A stretch of 64,000 bases of DNA from Galbula dea (GCA_013399015.1 VWZX01004918.1:434001-498000), one strand, 5' to 3'; shown: positions 14,061 through 27,921, counted from the stretch's first letter. Translations and numbers: made by a program. The notes: generated by a model not told the origin, from the letters alone.

Positions 14061-15624
14061 CTAAATTTATATCTGACTCTCTCAGCACCTTATTTACTAA
14101 CCTACTGTCAAGGTTCTTTAAACCATTAGAGGAGATGAGTGTTTCAGCATTTTGAATTAACTGTTTTGAGTGATACAGGTGACCAGCACCTTACCTGCTC
14201 ATCCACCTGGAAGAAGCTTTAAGTAATGCAATACCTGGAGTAAGTTAGAGTATTAACTACTGGGCCAAGACACTCTGCTAATCAGCTCTCCTTTCTCTGC
14301 TATGTTATTTTCCACCTGTTAAGCTCCCACACAATCTCACATGTACTAATAAATTCATCAGTCTCAACAGAAAGAGAGTTCATGTGCTCGTGATTCTGAG
14401 GAGACCTAACTTTTTAACTAATAAGAACTTATCTGTAACCATGAAACAGTAAGAAAGATTCTACTACAAAGCAGTCATATATTCCTTTCTTATTTTATTT
14501 TTTTTTCTCTGACTGGAGATGCTTACAGAAACTTTTTGAGTATCCTGAAACTGAAAATACATGTTGCAGAAAACCACAGCTCAGAAACAGTCTTTGGTAG
14601 TGAAACTCTGAAATGGTTGCTAGTAAAAGAGTTAATAATATGTTTTACTAAGTGAGAAAGATCAAGAGACTTGTATAATTAGGAATTTGCTCAGAACTAT
14701 CAATACAATTTTCAAAGCAGTTCTTGTTGCTGAAGAAAACTTCTTGATTCCCTTCCTACCCTCCAGGAACTCATCATATTGAAAGTTACTTGTCTGAATT
14801 ATTCAGGCATCTGACTTTAAAACAAGTCAACAGGAGAAATGAAAGATAAAAACAGAGAGCTCCTGTACAATAAGTTGTTTGGGCTTTTTTTCTATCACCT
14901 TTTCATCTCTTCTAGAAAACTCAAAATAAATAATGTTCCAAGCAAAAAGTGTATTTTCATGAATGGAGATGATGGAGCTGTGATGCTTTCTGATGTTTTT
15001 TTTTTTTCCCTAGTTTTATATCCAGAAACATTACATTTTCTTCTGTGTGCTCCAACTCCATTCCCTATTTAAGCAAAATTAAGATTGGACTAGGAATTAA
15101 GTCAGGATTCCTGTTTGCAACATGAAAAGATAAGGACTGAAGACAACCTGGTCTGTTCCAACCCACAACCATATAGCTACTGAGGAATGGATTAATGAAT
15201 GTGCAGGGAAAGTGTCCTGACTATCAGCTACCAAAGCTTATTTACCCCACATGCAAAGGCAGACCCAAGAAATGAATTATGAATACAAAAAACATAGTTG
15301 TTACCTTTGATGTCCCTTGGGAAACTCTTATTGCTTATTGTTTCCAGTAATTGAAGAAAATAGATTTTTTTTCCCCCTCACATAAAAGATTTGTATTCTC
15401 ATTTCCATTTACTGAAAAATAACACAAGAAATGATTCTCTAAAAGCTATCCAGTAAAGTTCTGCATCAAAACCAAGAAGCTTGTTATGCCACTGTCAGTT
15501 GGCTTCTGGGAAAAACCTAATTTGTAGAGAGTACTTTGGTCCCCAGCACTGACAAGAGTCAGACCAGTCTCTTTCTTAGGCTAAATGCTTACATTGCTCC
15601 TTATACCTCCTCAGAAGAAATTTA

Positions 15625-15952
15625 GGGTCTAGAGGAGAGGCCATATGAGAAACAGCTGAAGTCAGTTGGTTTGGTCAGTCTGAAGGAGACTGAGGGAGGG
15701 CCTCGTCACAGCTTATAACTTCCTCATGAGGGGAAGCAGAGGGGCAGGTGTTGATCTTTTCTCTCTGGTGACCAGTGACAGGACTTGAGGGAATAACATG
15801 AAGCTGTGCCAGGGGAGGTTCAGATTAGATATTAGGAAAAAGTTCTTCGCCTAGAGGGTGGTAAATTACTGGAGCAGGCTCTCTAGGGAGTAGTTATGGT
15901 GCTAAACCTGACAGAATTCAAGAAGGATCTGGACAATGCTCTATGATTCTCT
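15625..15952 (+). mobile_element. CR1 LINE, internally rearranged 3' part
   Basis: CR1 3' region words include CAGGGGAGGTTCAGATTAGA-type sequence (GCCAGGGGAGGTTCAGATTA) and a stretch related to the CR1 AGGAAAAATTTCTTC motif. It jumps from GGACAATGCTCT straight to a short ATGATTCTC tail, so the usual 3' untranslated segment appears deleted. Confidence 0.9.
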
Positions 15953-18900
15953 CCCTTTTTCTTTGATAATTATTATACATGTTCCTAAAAGTTTTATGAC
16001 CCATTTTGGTCCATGAAAATTCACATTTCCCTCAAATTTTTGTCTCTGGTGGAAGATAGAGTAGTAGGATGTAAAAAGCAAAGGTGGAAAAGCAGAGGAC
16101 ATCTGAATAACTTGAGCGTTGGCCAGCAGCCATGGCCTGACCTGCCCTGGTACTGGTAGCACTGCCTTGCAAATTCTATAGTGAGTCTGCAGAAATTTAA
16201 TCTTTCCTGAACAGAATTTATTAGGATTATAAACCATTTATCTGTTTCATGTATTAGAAATTCTTCTGCAATATGCAAAAAGAAGGAAAAAAAAAAAAAA
16301 AGAAGCTGAAACTGGAGAAAGAAATATATGTGTGGTAGAGAGGATTTTAATACTGATTAACTTGGGCTCTGGGTGGTTGTAGTGATATAAAAACTAGGAA
16401 GCAAAGCTACTCAGTATTTCCAAACTGTCCATATGTATCCAGGGAGCTGGAGGATTGTCAAAATTCATCGATAAGGGTAAAAGCCATAGGTATATATATA
16501 AAAAATTATATTTTGTAAAACATAAAAATTTTTAAAATACAGAAAATTTGGGGGGGAGGAGCCATGAAAACAAAGACTTTGGCTTTTCTGTATATTTGTG
16601 ATGCACTGAATTTCACATCTAATTAAAGATTTCTACAGTAAGTCATGCAACAGCAGTAAAATAATTATGTAAATATCATTTCCATCTTCATGGCAAGGGT
16701 TTTCTCTAAATATGCATCCTCATTTGAGTGTTCATTTGGGCATAACCTATGCTTACCTAAAGAGTTGGGCTGCTTTTTTTCCCAGATGTTCTACTGACTG
16801 TTGTTAGGTCATTTGTTTAGGGAAAGAAATCCCCTAAGAACAGAAGCCAACACACAAATTCTTCAGAATTCCTTTGCAAAAATCAGCAATGTTGGTTTTT
16901 AAAACACAAAAAATGTATGCAAATTGCCAGGGCCCTGAGGACACTGCCAGCCCTTCTCAGTCCCAGGGCTCTCTAAGACTAATAAAAAGGAAGTATTTGT
17001 CTATTTAGAGGAGCTATAGATTTAAATGTGCTTTTAAATTTTACTAACAAAAAACATTTGCATGTTCTTCAAGTTTTCCTTGAAGTAACTGTGAGCTTCT
17101 CAAGTGCACTCCAGGAATTTATGAAGAAAAAAATCTTACCCTACAAAGAAATCACTTTAACAATTAAATACAGGTTGGTTGGGGGGTGGAGGGATTGTTA
17201 TTTCGTTGGTTGGTTGGTTTTGGTTACAAATTATCGCAAAGAAAAAAACTCAATCAATCAGAGCCAATAGAGTTCATTCATATCTACTATATGTTAAAGA
17301 GGAAAACCCCCAGATATTAAAAGTACCTGTTTGATGCATGCCCAGAGACAGGTGCAGTATTAAATAGGGCTTCTTTTTCTAAGAAACAGTTTGACACTCC
17401 TCCAATTGTTTTTAATTTCTGTGTACAGATGGACAAAACATTCACCTCAACTGACCTGTTTGGCAAGAAATAAGACTTCAACAGATACTCATATTCACTG
17501 GAAGGAATGGTAAGTACAAAAATATATCAGTCTACAGAAATCTTCCCAACTGCAATTGTTTCAAGTGCTCTGTATTTGCAGCCCACACTGCTCATGGTCT
17601 ATGACAGCTCTGGAGAGATGGCCAAGCTGCCACCCTGGCAAAGGCACATGAGGGTCATTCTCAATCTCTCCTAAATAAGCTTATCTTTCTTCATTAGCTG
17701 TGCAGAGAGCCCAGGTTCTCAGTTGAAGCAGACAGATACTATCTTAAAAATAAATCCACACTAAAATTTCTGACAGTGCATTTTTTTTCCTGAAAATAAA
17801 TAAGCCAGCACTTTTCTTAGGTAAAATTAATCTTTATGCCTAGGCATAACACTCAGCCTATACAATGTGTCTTTCACCTCCTCCCTATTACACAGTCTTA
17901 AATAAGACTCAAATATTGCATAACACTTCTCTTCAGCTCTCTGAATGCTGAAGAATTTCATGTTACATGAATGTCCTGATGATAACATGCCCCAAAAAAT
18001 ATTGATAGTGTGAAAGAGAATACTAAGAAAAATGACATTTTGTATTTCACAGAATCTCCTAAGTGTTCAGTATTTGTTTTGATTTTGTACTGAAGCAAAA
18101 CTGATTGCTGTTAATGTTTTCATAAAAATATCTGTGTTAAAATGTCATATTCAAAATTTTTAAAAAATAGGTTTTAAAGTTCCTTCTCAGCTGACTCACA
18201 GATAATCAGAGACTTTGCAGTCAAATAAGCCATTGTCACCTAAAAGCTTATGGAATTAACAGAATTTCATAGTTTTCCAAATTCAACAAATTAGCATATT
18301 TCCAGTATATTATTAGAGATTTTTCAGTCAACTTCACAAGTAAATATTAGTGAAGAACATTGCCAAATCATGTTCCAACCAATGCTAGAGAACTTTCATT
18401 TCCATTCTTTTCTTGTTCTTACTCAAGAGATATATTGATTACAACCAGTTCAATGTCAAGCTCCTAAAAATAGAAAGCAGTATTTAATAAAAAGTAAAAG
18501 AGACATAATTTCCATCTTGGATTACTCCACAACTCTCAACTACACAGAAAGAGGGTGAAAGGGGCAGGAGTAGACTGAAGAGTTTTCTCCTACGAGGACA
18601 GTCTATGGCTTTCTAAGTTTACATGGCCTGAAAGGCTAGAAAGATTTGATACAGACTGGATGCAAATTAATGCTTCAAAATGCAGAAAGTCTCTGCAGCT
18701 ATTCCATTATAAGGTGTGGCTTGACCCCAAGTACTGAATTTAGCTTCCCATCCATCACAGACTAATTATGCTTCCAGAAACAAAAAAGGATAATAATTCA
18801 ATGTGATGTGCAGGGAAGTGACCATATAACTGCCATTAACCTATGCATCACACTATGTAATCGTCCTACAGCCCTACCACTAAGCCTGGCTTTAAAGTTT

Positions 18901-20709
18901 TGCTCACCTATTTCAATAAAATGTGCCAAAAGAAAATATTTTGGCCTCCTACAAATGAGCATTTGTACTCACACCACTAGCATCACCTAACATGAAGGTT
19001 ATATGTAATACAGCCATTGATCAAACTGAGTCAATGGGGACAAGTGGAACAGAATTTCCTTGTCACAGCTTCCCTGACATTCCCAAGGGACCCACACTAT
19101 GCTGTGTAATTTATGCCACAAGGAATATTTATTAGACTGGCTTACTTCATTATTAGTGCTGTACAGTTCAATTCCCACATGCCTTAATGGTCCTAATGTA
19201 TTAAGAACAATTTTATGAGGAAAATGAAAGAACATTTAATCAAACCCATGGCTGAAAAACTGTTCAAGAGAACATGTCATGTCTTCACTGACCACTGTAA
19301 AGCAATAGAGATGCCCCTGAAATAGGCCAGGGACCTTTGGATCACACTCTTCTGCATGCTGTTGGTATTTCCTGTACCAGCACAAGTTCAATACCTTAAC
19401 TCCAAAGAGCTCTCCACTGAAAGATATTTACATGAACTGCTCAACTTTCAGCAAGTTTTTCCTGAGCTATATGAGGACACAGCAAGCAGAGGGCAGAAGA
19501 AATTCACAGGTCTCTTGGGAGGGATATTGAGACTCCCTGACCATAGTCTTGACAGGTATACACAGGCCATTTATTGCCTAGGATCATGATTTCAGTTCCT
19601 ATTCTTAAGGACTCTCCTTTTAGAGATAGCTCTTATTATTTTCCCAGGTGTCTAAAATGAAACAAAAAAGTAAAAAAATAAATAAATAAATGCTGTTCAC
19701 TGGCTTCCTGGCAGCAACTAAAAGAGTTGGCAGGGGTTTCCTTGCGAGTGCACACAGGACCAAGACTTAATTCTGTCTTTGACAATGTACTAATGAGTGA
19801 TAAATTCTTTCAGATGCAGAGAAGGAAGAATGGACATTTTAATAATCTCAGAGCTCTGTAACTGCAAACAGTAGCTGCCTGTTCCTAATTATGTAAGTAA
19901 AATCATGTTACTCCAGAAAACTCTTCTCCCCAAATCCCTAAGTCAGTTTTTGGCTATGAGCAGAGCAGGATGAACACTGCAGGCAATATTTGCAATGATG
20001 AACATATATTTTTCAAACACTGGTCTTGAATTCAGTTTTAGTGGTGCTCACAAGCCCCTTCACTTGCTCCACAGTAACAAACAAATATTTGTGTGTGAAA
20101 ATGTTCATGTGACCAGCCTGAGAAATAAAAATCTCACAGGCTTGAAAAAAAAATGGCAAGTAATGACCAAGCTATAATGTTTGCAGAGCCCTGATTTGAT
20201 GAATACAATAATAAATATTTCATGTTCAGATCCACACCTGCTTGTGGAGACTTTATAAATTTAAATAAGCTACACTTGTTTACTGAACAGGTCACTAAAT
20301 ATCTGCATACAGGCTATGGGACAGCTAGACAAGAAGGAGAGAGCAAAAGATGCCATACATCACTCAGTGGTGAATCTGCTGCTGATTAAGAGCTGTTGGA
20401 ACCTTCATGGAGGGGAAAAAAAAATCCCCAGCAAGGCTCATTAGCTCAGATATAGTGCTCTGCTAACAGCTGGCACACAGCTGGCTAACTCTTGCATGAG
20501 CAGAACAGATGTGTGTGTATCTACAAAATGGTGCAGCAATGTAACAACTATACTGAAAAAAACCAGAAGACCAGAAAAAAAAACCCAAAAGCAAACCAAA
20601 CCAAAAAACCATTGAAGGAAGTGGAAGCACAGTTTTGAATAGAAAAGCTCTTTCTGAGTTCCCTACTTGAAAGAATCAGGGTCCTTTTAATTTGGCAGGA
20701 TGTCTCTCA
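15953..20709. other. Intergenic DNA, no gene recognised
   Basis: AT-rich DNA with only short anonymous frames. Minor simple sequence: an A-run near 16286-16301, GGTTG repeats near 17173-17222 and (AAAT)n near 19674-19690. Confidence 0.55.
17173..17224 (+). repeat. GGTTG-type simple repeat
   Basis: Repeated GGTTGGTTGG units with an internal run of G, on an otherwise AT-rich background. It has runs of G that could form a quadruplex. Confidence 0.7.
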
Positions 20710-20848
20710 CAGTCACAGAATCATTAAGGTTGGAAGAGACCTCTAAGATCATCAAGTCCAACTATCAACCTATCAATACCATGCCACAAAACCACGTCCC
20801 TAAGTACCACCTCTACATGTTTTTTTTAACCCCTCCAGGGATGGTGGT
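20710..20848 (-). mobile_element. CR1 LINE 3' end, reverse orientation
   Basis: Starts with the reverse-oriented tail CACAGAATCATTAAGG, then TTGGAAGAGACCTCTAAGAT and CATCAAGTCCAACTATCAAC, ending near CCTCCAGGGATGGTG. Severely 5'-truncated. Confidence 0.93.
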
Positions 20849-23800
20849 CACATTGAGATGCTTCAAAGGAAGACAGAAGAATTGCATCCTACAACTATGT
20901 CACAAAATCTTCCCAATAAAACTGCTAAGGATATTGTTGAATCTTGAAGTTTACCATTCCCTGAATATGGGTTAGCAGTAACCCTCATCAACAGTTGGTA
21001 ATTTCTTCATCATTATATGAACATTCAAATCTTTCTGGACTTGTGCTTAGTCTTTGGCCTCAGCTAGCAAACAGTACAAATGCATTTTGTAGTTTAATTA
21101 TATACTGGCTGAAAAAGAATTTACCCACACAGATTTGAATCAGCTTCTTTTCAGTTTCACAGAGTATCCTTCTCATATATGACAGGAAACAATAACTTCC
21201 AATCTATTCTGGAGGTTTGAGGTTTGTTAGCAGGGGTGCTATATTATGTCTGCATTTGAATTTCAAAATATTTTAAGAACAGATTTGTGTATATTCAAAA
21301 GAATGAAAAAATTCAGATGTTATTCAGAAGTTCTCATCACATCTACAGGGACATTTATGGGTTGAGATGAATGTTCAGCAAAGCATACTGCATAGAAGTT
21401 ACCATATAAAACAACTCATTAACATCCTAAAATATCTAAAATAAAAAAACAAAACAGTAAGCAAACAAAATTAAACCTTGAAAAGAACAGGAGGAGAAGA
21501 ACTCAGGGAAAAAAAGACATTCTTAATAAATGGTGAACATTTGTAGTGATTCGGTTAAAGGAAACAAAATCTAAGCTGCCTTGAAGGATTATTACTCATA
21601 TAACAGGACAGTTCAAGGGTGATTACAAGAAAGTTTTCAAAATAAGGCTTTGGCAAAGTGTAACAAGGAACTTAACAAGGTCACTGCAAAATTTTTCATC
21701 TTCTATAATTCAACTATATGAGAAAAAATTGGCATTTGGGGCAAAATGCAATGATAACCTACTGCTTTTTATTCCTCATGTCAAAGTGATTGTCACTTTC
21801 TGGAGACTTGAAGCATACTTTTGCCATCCAGCAACAAATCTGTCATAAACCAAGAGAACCACCTAAACAGATGGGATTGGAGATTCCTTTCCTTCATTCT
21901 GCACCGTGTCACAGTGAAGTCCACTTAGTTCCGTGGGGTATGGGTCATGTTCTTCCTAGGCCTTTTCCATCTCAGTCTTCTTTTCCAAAATGCAGCCTCA
22001 TATGGGCTGAACAGATGCTCTGTGAGTTCTGCATCTGCTTCCAAATCTGAGGAGTCACAAAACCAGGCAGCCCAGTTCTGGGAGTGGCATTGCTTTTTAT
22101 GCCCAACAGAATTAGAATGCCAAAGGTTTTACACCCTGAGCAGAGTAATTCACTCCATAAAGGAATGAAACCCTGGCTTTTCAATGCTTTCTGTAAAATT
22201 TATGTTTGTTTTGGACAAACATGTTTTATGGACAACTGTAAAATGTCTATGGGTAGCAGCTACAGAGCTTGCAACAGCAGAGAATTAAGTCACTGCTACC
22301 CCTGGAGTGCTAATGAGGTAAAAATGTGCTGAATGTTCATACTTTGGTTGAAATACGCATATTATGCTTACTACAGGTGCACAATGCTAATTTGCTCTTT
22401 GGGCAAACTGTGCTCAATTTGCATAATTTTTACATCTGAAAGCTGCAAACATCAGGAAAATCTATGTGTTTCTCTGCCTGTAGCATTAAGTCATTGAATA
22501 CCTGGGAATCTATAGAAGCTCTCAGAACCAGGAGGGATGCCCTACTGGAGTCCTATGTTAGCTAAATTACAGGATCAAAACCTTGAGGTATACCTTGCCC
22601 AGGTCTTTTATCTATAAGCAATAAAACAGTGGTAATTTCACTATCTGCATGACCAGAACTATCTTTTCTGACCTAGCAGTACCAGAAAATTGTAAATTAC
22701 TAATGCTCCCTTCACTTGGAAGACATTGGTATAGGTTTATCTGATAAATACAGAACTCAGGCTAAACAATATCTTGTAATCAGGTTGTGGAGTAATTTCT
22801 ATCTTCCAAATCGCTTTAGCAATAATTGAACATGATCCAACCTATACATCTTTAAAATAGAATTGGGATTTTTTTAGTATTTAAAATATAATTTGTCAAG
22901 GTAAGTGCTTCCATGCATGTTGAAATTCCTTGAAATAAGCAGAATTGGTGGATGAAGACACCTTTCCAATGGTTACTTCAGCCAAAGAAGTTTGCTGCTG
23001 GGAGGATAGATGAGGAATGCAATGTAAAATAACACAGAGAAAATATGAATACACATCACTGAAACAGCACATCAGTCCATGACAGTAGAGGAATATTAGT
23101 AGACAATAGCTACCAATTAGTACTCATAGTTCAATCTGGATCTTTTAAACCTTCTTCTGATTATTGTGGGTTGTTCAGTTTGGGGTTACCTGAGTACAGA
23201 ATGATAAAATCTTGTCTTACAACACAGAGCAAAAAGAGAGGTTACCGAATACCTGAGAGAGAACTGGAGTTTCTTGTTAAAAATATGCAATATCTTGACC
23301 TTTTCTCCTCCCACTACATAAGTCTCTGTGTAATCTCTGTTTTTACCTACTGCTTTGGTAGCTATGGTATTTTTGCACAAATGTACAAGTAAATCAAAAG
23401 CAGAACTCAACAAAAGCCACAGTCACAAAATGGCTGGAAAGAATCACAGAGAAAGAGCAAGAGTGAAAAATAACTATTTTGAACACATCAGAGGAAGGCA
23501 AACTGTTGAAATAGCAACTTCAGAAGCAGAATATGGATCAAAGATTACGTGAAACAAACACTAATTTGGTGGTATCAAAACCACAAATGCAACTTACATC
23601 CTGACATCAGAGAAGCATATTTCTTAGAAAGAGATACAAACCTTCCAGATCCTGTGAAAAAGTTTGAATATTCATATTGCATAGAAGGAATAGTTTCCTG
23701 GGCTGAGAGAACAGGCTGCCCTGGATTCTGGCATTTTTTTGCTGTTTGCAGGTGGCACTAGAAAGAACTATGGAGCTAGAAACAAAGCGATTGAATGTTG

Positions 23801-25755
23801 CTAAGAATTTCTTTTTGGCAAATGTATTAGCATGTTCAACATCAATTGCCTGGAAGGTCAGATCAGAAACATCATTAGCAGTGTGTAAGAAAAGCAGGAG
23901 ATGGTGTTGCCTTGTTTGAAGCTTAAAGTGAGAAGGTTTGGTGCTGAATAGAAGGGAAATTATACTATTACAAAATCTTTGGTAACTTTCCCCCTCCAAC
24001 AGGACCACAAGAACAACATTCATTAATAGCAATGGAAACTTTACCCTTTCCAGTCAAATTTCTCCTGGAAGCACCAAGGGATCAGCCATGAAAAATCCTG
24101 CCCTATAACAGACCATGTGTGTCCACCAGGCACAGGGGAAGATACTGTCAGAAGCCACAGACAATTCTCCCAACAGGTCCCATCTACTCTCGCAGTACTT
24201 CTGACCTTGGCATGACCATAATGCAGCTAAACACAAATGTCTCTGGTTGTGGCCAGGGTTTGCTTCAGTCTCCACCACGCATCCTGAGAAGTCAACTTTC
24301 TGTCTTTGTTCCTCAGGGCTGGTGTAAACTGATAAAATTATTTTTGTTTGTGTTTTTGTTTGGTTTGTTGTGGGGTGTTTTGTTGTTTGTTTCATTGTCA
24401 AAAACCATTTTTTGTTTGTTTTGGTTTAGTTTTGTTGGTTTTTTTTCCCCTTATCATCCTTTTTTTGCCCTTTTCTTTCTTTCAACTCTTGTTTTTTAAA
24501 CTTTGGTTACTTGCCTTTTTGTTATCCTTCCACATACACTATACTTCATCCACAACCCATCTCCTTTGCTATCTTCCAGTTTGTCCTCATTCAGTCCCTT
24601 GTCTTATTCCCACTTGCATCCTCTAGTACTTTCTTCTGCTCTGTGTTACATCTGAACTATTAGAGGTTAATGATAATCCTAAGGACTCACGAGAGACTGT
24701 GAGGACTAGGCGAAAGTAACCTGCATCAAGCTTTTAAAACAATAGTAATTAATACTGCATTTTCTGGAAAGTACAACTCTCATTTCCTTTAGGGAAAGCT
24801 TTTCTGGACTAGCCAACCCTACCACAAAGTTGCCCTGAAGTGTACAAGCACTAGTCATCTGGCACTCTGCAGTATTCCCTCAGTGAATCTCTTCAGCAGG
24901 TGTATCATTTATGATTTAAACCCTAATGTTCTCAACTACCTATCTTGCAGCTTCATACTACAAATATTCCTCTGCTTTGATGCCTTGGTAATTCTCAGCA
25001 ACATTAACAATTATAGGAATTTTTGAATCACAGTATATCTTCTGATTACTAGGAAATTATGAAAAGTAATATATTTTTAGTTTACTTGGCACACTTCTAG
25101 TATAGCTAAGTATCTGTAGAATACTTGAATTACAGCAAGTATACTCATTTTTCAGAAGTGTAGAGTGGCATATTATAAAACAAATTATTATAATCAGAGT
25201 TTTTCTCAAAGCTATCAAAGGGCTTGATTCAAAGTGGGACAAGTTTTTCTTAGTCCCCTCAGCCCACATTAGCAGTTAGTGGAAGCTGAGGGCACTCAGC
25301 ACCTTTGAGGGAAGATCCCTTGTAAAACCCGACCCCACAGCTGTGCAAGATGCAATTTCTTTGATTGCTTCTGCTCATTTGCATACTACATCTATGATTT
25401 GGGCACACTGATAAAACACACTAAAATATCTTGTTGTTCTGCCAGCATTACAGACTTACTATATGTTGTTTTTCAGTATGTGAGGTCTTTTGGAAAGGGC
25501 TTGGTTTTTACTCAAAGCCACACACTACAGAGACTACCCAGAAGATCTTCTAACACATATTGGTCCTGAATACACTGGTATATGTGATGAGGAAGGTGAT
25601 GACTGATGGTGACAAATGGGGTTCATGCAGATTTATACAAATGACACACAAATGGCAGTCATACAAATTCCATATAATTCCCATCAGTTATACATGACTA
25701 GGAATTTAGTGAGATTTTGAAAGGGATTCTAGGAAATTATATGAGCAATATTTGC
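20849..25755. other. Intergenic DNA, no gene recognised
   Basis: AT-rich DNA with anonymous short frames. It includes a compact stretch at 22380-22430 with octamer-like POU motifs (see findings) and a T/G-rich simple sequence at 24336-24490. Confidence 0.55.
24336..24490 (+). repeat. T/G-rich simple sequence, (TTTG)n-like
   Basis: About 150 bases dominated by TTTG, TTGT and GGTTT units, then T- and C-rich at the right end. The frames that cross it are phenylalanine/leucine/valine-rich translation of low-complexity DNA, not genes. Confidence 0.8.
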
Positions 25756-25980
25756 AGAATCACAGAATCATTGAAGTTAGAAGAGACCTCTAAGATCATC
25801 AAGTCCAACTGTCAACCTATTACCACCATGCCACTAAACCATGTCCCTAAGTACCACATCTACACTTCTTTTGAACACCTCCAGGGCTGGTGACTCCAGC
25901 ACTGCCCTGGGCAGCCTGGGCCAATGCCTAACAACTCTTTCAGGGAAGAAATTTTTTCTAACATCCAATCTAAACCTTTT
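25756..25980 (-). mobile_element. CR1 LINE 3' end, reverse orientation
   Basis: Begins AGAATCACAGAATCATTGAA, continues with ACCTCTAAGATCATCAAGTC, TCCAGCACTGCCCTGGGCAG and AACAACTCTTTCAGGGAAGA. About 225 bases; the same subfamily style as the copies at 20.7 and 27.5 kb. Confidence 0.94.
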
Positions 25981-27520
25981 ACAAAAGACTGCTCAATGTT
26001 AAAAGGTTTCAAAAACAAACACCAAGAATAATACTTCAGGGTTTAAAATAACCTCTCTTGAGGACTGTATCTTCAACTCTGAGACTCAGAATTATCAAAC
26101 TATGTGTCAATAATTATGTCCTTTTAAATGCACTTCAAGGATTTTTGAGGTTTGTGTATCTGTTGTGTTCTTCATACTACCTTTTCCTCTGTGATGATTA
26201 TGTTATAGGAATCTGACTGTCTCTACACTCAAGTTTTTCTCTCATTTAATGAAAAAACCCCTACAGGTTGGCTATGTAACTCCCTAAATCTTCCTGGCTC
26301 ACTTCAGTGTCTCATCAAAACTTTATTCCTATGCAGGTTCTTCCTACAGAGGCAGGCTTCTTACTACAAATCTGGAAAAACATGAACATCCTCTGGCTAC
26401 TGCTGGAGTAACTGAGCAGTTCCTCAGCACATCCAGGGTGGTTTGGGCTTGTCTCTGACACTCCCCATCTAAGCCTAAGAAGCTTTACCATGTGTTCATC
26501 ATGAGCACAAGAAAAATAAGGCTACAGTTAGAAACATTATATATAACATTATATATACACAGACATGCACTTAATACTAAATTCTATCAGGTTACAATTT
26601 TGGTCCTTTAAAAAAGTTCATCACTTATCATATTGCAGCTGCAATTTATCTGCTTTTCATAGCAGAAGAGATATTTGCTCCTTGCTCTGTTTGCACGGGT
26701 CAAGTTACAAGAATTGCTGAGAGGAAGTCTCACTCTATTTGAAAATAACTGGATATGGATATCATCTCCCTGAACAAAAGGGATGTCTGATTATGCTGTA
26801 AGTACTGAAGATAGGTTCCATATCTAGGAAGCTTCTATTCTCATTACTTAACATGTTGCTTGGTTACCTCATCAAACTTGTCATGTGTGAGGCAGCCTGT
26901 TTCATTAAAAAAAAGTCTCACAAGGTTAACTCCTCTGGGACTGCAGTGGTAGAATGGATTTACTTATTTTTTTACCACTTATTTCTGAAGTTTAAGTTGA
27001 AAGTTAGTTGCTACATCCACACCCCAGACAACAAAAAGTATGGCTGCACAGATCATTCTCCAAAAATTGTGGGATGCCCTATAGTGGAGTGCTCTTGTGA
27101 CTCTTAGTGTGACAAACATAAGCCTTTATTTTCAAAAGTTGCCAGGACTTTGGCATGCAAATCACTTACAATCAGTTCACCACCTTTCTGTAGGCCACTG
27201 AATACAAAATCAGAAGGCAAATCAATAGAAAAAAACATTAATATGTTTGTCACAATCAAACACTTTCCATGCAGTTAAATCTAATAATCTTGAGAAGTCT
27301 TCAACTTCTTTAATAGTTTGTGATCATTTGGAGGCAACATATAGTCAAAGTGGTTTCACACTACACTGGAAAGCAGACAGGCTTTCCCAAACACTTCTCC
27401 TGTGGTTATAGATCTAGTCTTTGGGTGTGCTCTGGTCACAAGTCTATACTGCATTTTCCCACAGGCTGTGCACAGCCCAGCAAGATCCAGGAAAAAAAAA
27501 TAGAATTGGCATCAGCACCA
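25981..27520. other. Intergenic DNA, no gene recognised
   Basis: AT-rich DNA next to the NRXN1 promoter district. A small ATATAA/TATATA run lies near 26537-26558. No coding frame resembles a known protein. Confidence 0.5.
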
Positions 27521-27675
27521 ACAGAATCACAGAATCATTAAGGTTGGAAAAGACCTCTAAGATCATCAAGTCCAACCATCAGCCTATCACCACCATGCTG
27601 TTAAGCCGTGTCCCAACGTAACACATCCACACGTTTTTTGAACATCTCCATGGATGGTGACTCCAGCACTGCCAT
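27521..27675 (-). mobile_element. CR1 LINE 3' end, reverse orientation, just upstream of CpG island A
   Basis: Begins ACAGAATCACAGAATCATTA, then CATCAAGTCCAACCATCAGC and TTTTTTGAACATCTCCATGG. It lies about 300 bases left of the first CpG-rich block and is therefore close to the likely NRXN1 start of transcription. Confidence 0.94.
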
Positions 27676-27905
27676 AGTCCATAGATAGACTGACTTTTCA
27701 ATAGGTACATGTGGCAGTTCTCTGGTCAGCACATAGCACTTTACCCATGCTCGTCTGCAATCATATCTGTATCCCCATCTGGATCCAAAACTAGACCTGT
27801 GTCCGTGGTAAATATATAGATACATATATATATGTTTGTGTGTGTGCACAAAAGCAGAGACTATGGCAGAACACGGACAGATGGTTGGTGAACTTCTGTG
27901 CTTGA

Positions 27906-27921
27906 ACACACACACACACAC
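27906..27921 (+). repeat. (CA)n followed by CGTGTG
   Basis: Eight CA units and then CGTGTG, so the end is self-complementary. A small TG-rich run lies about 75 bases upstream at 27833-27847. Confidence 0.85.

Larger units (their letters stand above)
11764..15624. other. Intergenic DNA, no gene recognised
   Basis: AT-rich DNA. It contains a T12-A11 run at 12246-12267, (TA)n at 12820-12838 and (TAT)n at about 14039-14060. No frame resembles a known protein. Confidence 0.55.
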
